From contig NW_020313159.1 of assembly GCF_003265705.1 (NCBI RefSeq), positions 1,366,342 to 1,430,341 of the forward strand: a DNA stretch of 64,000 nt. Reading direction: 5' to 3'. A model generated the notes under the pieces. The model saw nothing but the letters and a program-made list of their open reading frames with translations, ran no database searches and was not told the DNA's origin. This stretch comes from Callorhinus ursinus (Eukaryota; Chordata; Mammalia; Carnivora; Otariidae). Below are positions 49,801-58,800 of the stretch, piece by piece; position 1 is the first letter of the stretch, and every line of letters begins with the position of its first letter. A program made the translations under genes and the position numbers.

Positions 49801-52800
49801 CCCAGTCTGTCACTTAACCATTACACATACTGCTTTCACTGTACTCTGAAAGTTTGTCACTTTAGAAATTCTTAGTTTTTCTTTTTTTTAAACAAGTAGC
49901 ACATTATCAAAACTAATTGAAACAAATCAACAAGAACAAAAATGTGCAGAGGTTTCAAAATAGTCTCTGGCACTATTCTTCTAAATCATCTGGATAGCCA
50001 AAAACCCCCAAATCTTTGTAGCTATATTTTTCCTTAGGGTCAGGAAGAATTACTTGGCAACCGGTAGTGAGTTCTGTTCTCATATTTTCCAGTCGAAAAT
50101 AACTGAAAAAAAAAAAATTCCCTTCTCTCCACAGCATATGTTTGGCGACTTTACTCACCATATAAGGAAATGAATGATTCTGAACTTTTCACAGCCTCAT
50201 CCATTTCTGACACTAAGATTTTGTTTGAAAGTTACATTACAATGTTTTGGTTTTTTTTTTTTAAAGATTTTATTTATTTATTTGACAGAGAGACAGGGAG
50301 AGAGGGAACACAAGCAGGAGGAGTGGGAGAGGGAGAAGCAGGCTTCCCGCTGAGCAGGGAGCGGGATGTGGGGCTCGATCCCAGGACCCTGGGACCATGA
50401 CCTGAGCCGAAGGCAGACGCTTACCGACTCAGCCACCCAGGCGCCCCTGTTATTTTTAAAGTAAATATACCTATGGAAGATCTAACCTAAGAAAGAGTAC
50501 TACTAAGTTTTGAGGGAGATTTAAATATTTGGATTTCATTATTTTCTGAACTGAAAAAGGGTCTTTAGTTGTTAAAAATTCCCTGTAAATCAAAAATCCT
50601 TAGCTATCTACTAAAGATTATTTTTTTATACTCATTAATGAAGTTTCTTAAGCATATAATGGCTTTTAAACTGGTATGTGTGAAAAAAAGACATGAATTT
50701 TAAATCTTTTAGGGAGCTCTTCATTTCTCAAAATTTTAATAAATTAAATTTTAACACAGACATTTCTTAATTCCTTTTTTAATTTTAGTGTTATGTAGTC
50801 AAAATACTTTCAAAATAAGCCTGTTATTTAAGCAATAAAAAGCAAATCAGAGTAGTACTTTTAGTGGTAAAAAAGTGAAGACACTTAATTCTTGCATTTT
50901 TACACAGAAAAAAAATGCCACTTGTTTGGTCTAAATAAACCCACATTTAAAAAAACACAATAATTTGTATTAAATTATTTAAATCAAATTTTAAAAATTA
51001 ATATTCTTATTTTAAATATAATGTTAATGGTACCTCCAGAAAGGACTCACGAAAGTTATAAAAATGGTATATCATGAAAAGATAACTGAGAAACAGGTCA
51101 ATTTATCCACCAGACATTTACTGAACTGTATGGAGAGAGATATGGCTGTGGCTTTGAATTCAAAGAGTAACAGGAAGTACGCCACAACATACAGGACAGG
51201 AGGGCACCAGGGGAACGAGGGGAAAGCTGACTACCTGTGTCTTTGGAAGGGGTTATACAAAGGGACAAAGACAGTGTTCTGGGAGTAGGAAGACACAGGA
51301 AGGTGATGAGAGATGATGGGGGCTGGCACTATCCTTGGATTATGATTCCTCCCTGTGGCTGGAAATCGGGACGCTCCTGAGGGGCAGTGCCAGGAAATGA
51401 GGCTGGAGAGAGACCCCACCTAGACCATGATGATTGTCTGCAAGGGAGAGATGCTCCCTAGTGGGTCTGTTTGCTCCGTGGGAAGACAGCCCTAGTGGTG
51501 AAGTGTACGAAGGACAGGGCCAAGGCAGAAAGCCAGTCAGAGGCTACAGGAGCCCACATAAGGAGGGGCCTTGTAGGTAAGGAGCCACCCAGGTGAGGGG
51601 GAGGAGCCTTAGGAAGAGTCAAAGGGAGGGGGAGGGGCTAGGGTGAGGCGTCAGTCTAGGCGGGAATGACATTTTTGTTGTCTTATTTTTGAGCTAATGA
51701 TGACTACTGAATAGTGACTACTTACAATAAAATGTGGAATACATATATATTTCATATGTGTGTGTGTATATACACACTAACAATATGAAGTGATGATTAG
51801 TACGGTTTATCCCAGTGTTAGAACAGATCTCAGTAGGGGTGTCTGGGTGCTCAGTCACATTCGTGAGTTCGAGCCCTGCACACTTGGTGTGCAGCATACT
51901 TGAAAAAAATATATATGTAGGGCGCCTGGGTGGCTCAGTTGGTTGGGCGACTGCCTTCGGCTCAGGTCATGGTCCTGGAGTCCCGGGATCGGGTCTCACA
52001 TCGGGCTCCCTGCTCAGCGGGGAGTCTGCTTCTCCCTCTGACCCTCCCCCCTCTCATGTGCTCTCTCTCAAATAAATAAATAAAATCTTTAAAATATATA
52101 TATATATGTATATGTTTTATATATATATATAATATATATAATATATATAATTCAATCAAAACCAAACCAAACCAAAAACCTTTATGATTCTTAAAAACCA
52201 CGTAGTTCATTAAACACCACGACAGAAAGGCAATGCGTGTGAATGACGGCAGCCTTCGTTGGTGGGGGCTGCAAGGAGATTTATGGGTTAGAATGAGAAC
52301 AGCAACTCTGTCAGCCTACGGTCCTAGACTTACTGGTTTTGTGACTTGGACAAATTAGACTCTCAGTTCCTGGTCAGTAAAAGGAAACTATGTTAGTATT
52401 CAACCATAAAGTTAATAAGGATTAGATGAGCAAATATCTATAAATCACACTCAGTGATAGGCGCTGAATGTTAGTTACAATCTACACTTTTTAAAAAGTT
52501 TATGTTTTCAGGGCGCCTGGGTGGCTCAGATGGTTAAGCGTCTGCCTTTGGCTCAGGTCATGATCCCAGGGTCCTGGGATTGAGTCCCACATCGGGCTCC
52601 CTGCTCCGCGGGAAGCCTGCTTCTCCCTCTGCCTCTCTGTCTCTTATGAATAAATAAATAAAATCTTAACAAATTTTCCGTAACAAACATCATTTTTTGT
52701 AATCAGGAAAAAAGATGTCTATTAAGAGATAAAGCCCTCCATTAAGAGCATAAAGAAGTATAAAAACATTCAAAGGATTCACGTACCAGAAGAGGGAAAC

Positions 52801-55800
52801 GTGAGAGAAGGACAAACTATGTTTCTCTGCTTTACCTGTCCTTGTCAGTTAATGGGAAAAATGAAATTAATGTTTACTTACTGGTTTCCTAAGGAAGAAG
52901 ATAGACAAGGCTCCCACTAGGGGCATGTCTCCAATCAACGGTTCCAGGATCACTCGCATTGTACCATGAATCTAAATTCAAATGGGAAACCAACACATGT
53001 CAGAGAAGACAATTTCACAGGCCATTTACTGATTCAAGAAGGAGGGTACATGATCATCCTAGTGACTTCTGAGCATCTGCCTTTATGTTTCTCTCAAGTA
53101 TAACCTACAAATAGAAAACTTAACTTCTAAGAAATTCTGAGTTAATAAAAACTTCACTTTTCTTTTTGAATAGAGCATAGAGAATTTTAGAAGACTATGA
53201 AACTTTAAAAACCTTACCTGTATACTTTGCACACCGGCTCTACAAAAATATCGCTTGATCTCCAAATCAATCTCACAGTTTCCTACAAAACTAGCAAAGG
53301 AAAAGTTCTATATTACTGTCTCTTAATCACCACAGACCTGCAAGGTATATAATCTGAGTAAAATGACAACAAAACAACCAAAACCAGCCTGTAGGCAAAA
53401 CTGTAATGTGAGGCCCATGTCCGGGTATTTTACTACCCAGAATCACAGATGTCCCTGCTAGCAGATTCAACATTGCCACACTGATTACACATGTCACTTC
53501 TCAAAGTGCAACTTCTGGATCAGTCTCTTGATGGAATGTAGTTTTCATTTGTTTTATAAACAACTGTGCTTGTTTAAAACATAAAAAAAAGCTTAGATTA
53601 TATTTCACCAGAAGTAAATTTTGCGCCCATGCTCCCTGGTCGTGAGAAGACTAACAGCAGTGCTCCAGGGCTCTGTGACATCAAAGGTTAGAAACGATGC
53701 GTCTTTTTGAGGCACCAATTTTACTCAGTGATTAAGTCACTTCAATCATTAATACAAAACAAAACAAACGAAACAAGAATATGGTACGATGCTGAATGTC
53801 AGGCTTGCATCTATTCTTAATACGAACAGGAAACATCATCTATGTTTTTGTGTGGGATCTCCGTGATTTGACTCCCACCCTCAAAAGCAGCACATCATGC
53901 TCCTGCCTGAGGACATCTGGGGGCAGTGTGACAGGTGCTGGAAAGAGTGTCTAAGCACAGAAGTACAATACTAAAGAAAGGCATCTAGGATGAATTCTTC
54001 CAATATTTATGTCCTGGTGTTAAAGCACCTATAGATTCTTCTTACTGAGCAGGACTCTGGATCTAGCTGGTAAAACCACCTGTTAAAAAACCACCTCAAA
54101 ACTTTCCTCTTCTTCATCCTAAGACCTGATCATTTCCTAATATCTGCCAATTACTCCTTCCCCATCTCTACCGCCAATAACCTAATTAAAGTCCCAGTCA
54201 AGAACACACAAAAAAGTGGAATATTTTTTTGAGACATAAATATCTGAGCAGCATAATCTGCATATGTTGTTATGACTGTTAAAATCATGAAAGCCAGACC
54301 GTGTCTTCACAATGGCATCCATTAACTGATTCATTCAAATGTTTACTAAATGTGTTAGAAATCCTCCCTTGGTGCTGGAATAAGAGAATACAGTTTCCAT
54401 CCTCCTGAAGCTCATTATCAGACTAGTGGACAGTCCCAGCTTACAGATGAGCTGAAGACACAGTAGGGCTTCCTTTTATCCCATTGATAGCACAGTGTTC
54501 ACAGTAGTGCCTGGTATTTTAAAGATGCAGATTTTTCCATCAGATCATTAGAGGCAGTCAATGCTCCTTTTTAAAGTAAAGGTAATTGATACCAACTCTG
54601 TACTTTTACTACATTTATACACTTCAGAAACTCAAAGACAACATTATAAAAGGATCCTTAGTCAAGGCTCAAAATAAGAAACGAAACTATGAACCGAGTC
54701 TGTCAGTGGACACACTTCAGCGGTTGGTTGCCCCTTACACAGCTGCATCAACAGGCCTCACAGGGAGGCAGGAAGCCAAGAGTAAGTTCACAAAGAATGA
54801 GGACAAGAACTAAACAAAACCACCTTTATCTGCCAGGTGTGGTACCTGGCAGACTGTCAATTAATCTTTCTCAATTATTTTTTATTGTGATAAAATATAC
54901 AGAATGTAAAGTGGACCATCTGCATCATTTGTAAGTGTGTAGTTCAGTGGCATCGAGCACATTCACCATGTTGTGTGACCATCACCACCATCAACTCCAG
55001 GACTCGTCCATCTTATAAAACTGAAACTCTGTCCCCATGAAACCACTTCCCATTTCCCCTCCCCCAGACCCTGGTGCCCACCATTCCAATTTCTTTCTCT
55101 GTAAGTCTGACCACTCTAAGTACCTCATGTAAGTGGAATCATACAGTATTTGTCTTTTTGTGACAGGCTTACCTCACTCAGCGTAATATCCTCATGGTTC
55201 ATCCATGTTGCAGCATGTGTCAGAATTTCCTTTTTTTTTTTTTTAGCTTTAGAATGGTATTAGATAATCAGCTATTTCCAAAGTCACCTTTTTTTTTTTA
55301 AAGTTTTTATTTTAATCACCTGGTGCTCACCATGACAAATTTCCTTTTTTTTTTTAAAGGTGACTAAAATTCCACTGCATGTACAGACCACATTTTCCTT
55401 ACCCGTTCATCTGTTGATGAACACTTGGGTTGCTTCCACATTTCAGCTATTGTGAACTGCTATGAATGTAGGTGTACAGGTATCTCTTTGAAACCTTATT
55501 TTCGGTTCTTTTGGGTATGGACCCAGGAGTGGAATTGCTGGGTCTTACAGTAATTGTTTAATTTTTGAGGAACAACTATTTTATTTCAACAGCAACTGCA
55601 CCGTTTTACATTCCCATCAACAGTGCACAAGGGGCCCAGTTTCTGCACATCCATGCCAACACTCACTGCTTTCTGTTGTTTGATAGCAGCCGTCCTAATG
55701 GGTATGGGGTTGTAGCTCACTGTTTTGATTTGCATCTCCCTGAATATCAATGAGGGGAGCATCTTCTCATGTGCTTGCTGTATATTTGTACATCTTCTTT

Positions 55801-58800
55801 GGAGAAATTATTCAAGACCTTTTGTCCATTTCTGAATCAGGTTGTGTGTTGTTGTTTAGTTTTAGGAGTTCTATATACCTTCAGATATTAAACGCTCATT
55901 GGACATGTGATTACATGGACTGCACTGATTCTATGGAATTGCTTTTAGTGTTGACATTAAATATTAAGTCTTCCAAACGAAGAACATGGGATGCCTTCCA
56001 TACCTTCTTGGCTAATTCCTAAGAGTTTTATTCTTTCTGATTCTAAACGAGATTGTTTCTTGATTTCATTTTTGGACTGTGCATTGTTAGGTACAGAACA
56101 TAACTGATTTTGTGCATGCTGATTTTATATTCTGCTACTTTGCTGAATTTATTAGTTCTACAAGGTTTTTTTGTGGAATCCCTAGGGTTTTCTTTTTTTT
56201 TAAAATTTTTTATTGTTATGTTAATCACCATACATTACATCATTAGTTTTGGATGTAGTGTTCCATGATTCATTGTTTGTGCATAACACCCAGCGCTCCA
56301 TGTCCTTAGGGTTTTCTACATATAAGATCGTATCACACGTGAACAGAGACAATTTTACTTCCTCCTTTCTAACCTGGATGCCTTGTCTTTTTATTTCTAC
56401 CTAGTGGCTCTTGCTAGGACTTCCAGTGTCATGTTAAATAGAAGTGGTCAAAGTGGACATGCCTGCTCCTAATCTTGGAAGAAAAGCTTAGTCTCGCACC
56501 ATTGAGTATGATGTTTGCTGGGGGTTTCTCACATATGCCTTTTTAAAAAAATTAATTTAAGTAATCACTACACCCAATGTAGGGCTTGAACTCATGACCC
56601 TGAGATCAAGAGTGGCACACCTCCGACTGAGCCAGCCAGGCGCCCCTCAGATATGCCTTTTATTATGCTGAAGTAGTTTTCTTCTGTTCCCAGTTTGTTG
56701 AGTATTTTTATCATGGAAGAATAATTAATTTTGTCAAATGCTTTTTCTATATCAACTGAAATGATCATGTGGTTTTTTCTCCTTCCGTTATGTTAATGCG
56801 GTACTTGATTCATTTATATATGTTGAAGGATCCTTGCATCCTGGGAATAAATCCCACTTGGTCATGGTGTATTCTTTTAATATGTTGCTGAATTCAGTTT
56901 GCTAGTATTTTGATGAGGATTTTGCCATCAGTGTTCCTAATGGATGTGGGTCTGTAGTTTTCTTGTAGGGTCTTTAATTTTTTTAATTTAACATGCTTAT
57001 GACTGGCAATTTTCTAGGCTACCAGGAATTAAGACAAAGAAAACAAATAAATTTGGGTCTTCAACAATTTAGTCAGATTCCACCAGATACCAGGTAAGAA
57101 GTATGCTCATTATATCTTCCACTTTATGGGTACAGCTAAATGACATTATAAGTCATTAACTATGAAATAAATACAACACAAATAAAAACTTACCTAATCT
57201 GAAGGTCCAAAATAATTTGCCTTTTGTCCACATTTTCAGTGTACACCTTAACACCATTGATCCTGAGGGGCTGAAACAGAGGCAGCTTATTTTAAAACGC
57301 TTATTTAAAAAATAAACCCAAACCTTACAATGCGGCATAGAGATGAGAACAAGCTTGGCACTAGGCTATAGGAACTAAACTTCTGCTTTCAGAGTGTACT
57401 AGCTGTTTCACTTTGGGCAAGGCAGTAGGCCTCCATTCTCCAGTGTCCTCATCTGTGAAGTATGGATAATAAATGGCATCTATCTAATGAGGTTACTGTG
57501 AAATCAAAGGACACGAGGAACATGTCTGGTGCACAGTGAGTGCTTAAAGGTCAAACCCCATGGCCCTTTGTTTCTTCCAATTTACTTTGACCCTTTCCCT
57601 CTAACCCTGTCCTTGCATGGTTTGACACAACTTCCTTTCTTTTTTTTCTTTATGTCTTTTAATTTTTCACTTCTTAAAATTTTCACAAAAATGGGGCTTT
57701 TGAGTGAATCAAATAATACTGGCTACGGGTATAATTTTAATCTAATCTTAACTTAATCTGAGACACATTAGATAGAGACATGATTGTAAAAAGAAAAGGC
57801 AGATTATAATAAATGTCATGTTTCAAGGATCCAGCTGTAACACCATTTCAAAATCTCCCATTTTACCACTTGGAGATTGCTTCTAGGAAAGTTCTCAACC
57901 TCACATTTGAGCATTAAATGCCCAAACTGAAGAAATCCCTTACCTTTGGAGAACTACAGCTTTACTGTGACAATTTAGGCGCCCTAACATCTTACCCCTC
58001 AACTAGCTGCAGGGTTAAACTCTAAGTCTTTGGNNNNNNNNNNNNNNNNNNNNNNNNNNNNNNNNNNNNNNNNNNNNNNNNNNNNNNNNNNNNNNNNNNN
58101 NNNNNNNNNNNNNNNNNNNNNNNNNNNNNNNNNGGGGGGCTGTGCCTGGATGGCTTCATCGGTAAGCGTCTGCCTTGGGCTAAGGTCATGTTCCCTGCTC
58201 AACAGGGAGCCTGCTTCTCCCTCCGCCTGCCGCTCCCCCTGCTTGTGCTCTCTCTTACAAATAAATAAATAAAATCTTAAAAACAAAACAAAATTTTAAG
58301 TCTTTGAGCATCTACATTTCCTACTATCCTAGGTTCCTGGCCTTTTCCTTGATGATACTGGCTCAGACATGCACAGACTACAAATCACAGAGAACATGGT
58401 TCAAATCACTATGTTGATGAGTGAAAATGGGATATAGGTGGCTTAGGACCTTTAGTTTAAATGTCTGCATTAGATAATATTCCTTTCCTCCACTTAACAT
58501 GACATCTGAGGTTAGGAGAGGCAGGGAGGCCAACTCCACTCCAGATGACTGAGCATTATCCAACATAGGACAAACACCTGAAGGCAACGGAACTCAGCTG
58601 ACTGAGGGACTTAGCCAGCACATCGGGTGTGTACAAAGAACCCTGCTCCGGGCTCTGCATGTCCTTCTGGCCTGTTCCTTCCTCAGATAGCCCAAGTTCG
58701 CCTGTACTTGTAAGATACCAGTGCAGTTGATAATGATGTCAAGCTGCCTTTACTGAGTCAGCACTACTCTTAACATTCTTCCTGTTCTCCAAGGATAATC

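Larger units (their letters stand above)
54870..56975 (-). mobile_element. Old L1 ORF2/3' region, antisense, composite
   Basis: On the plus strand it shows the reverse of L1 3' UTR and ORF2 sequences (cagtggcatcgagcacattc; tgttgatgaacacttgggtt; atttatatatgttgaaggat; ggaataaatcccacttggtc). It is interrupted by poly-T-rich insertions near 55220-55360, an L1 tail at 56194-56306 and a SINE at 56544-56650. Decayed, with no intact ORF. Confidence 0.85.
53291..57193. other. ESYT2 intron between exons 4 and 5
   Basis: About half is the antisense L1 composite (54870-56975). The part from 53291 to 54300 is unclassified; 54320-54430 may be an L2 relic (ttggtgctggaataagagaa; ctcctgaagctcattatcag). Confidence 0.6.

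Noticed and set aside
55565..56022. 62- and 90-codon plus-strand frames
   Set aside because: Antisense translation of an old L1.
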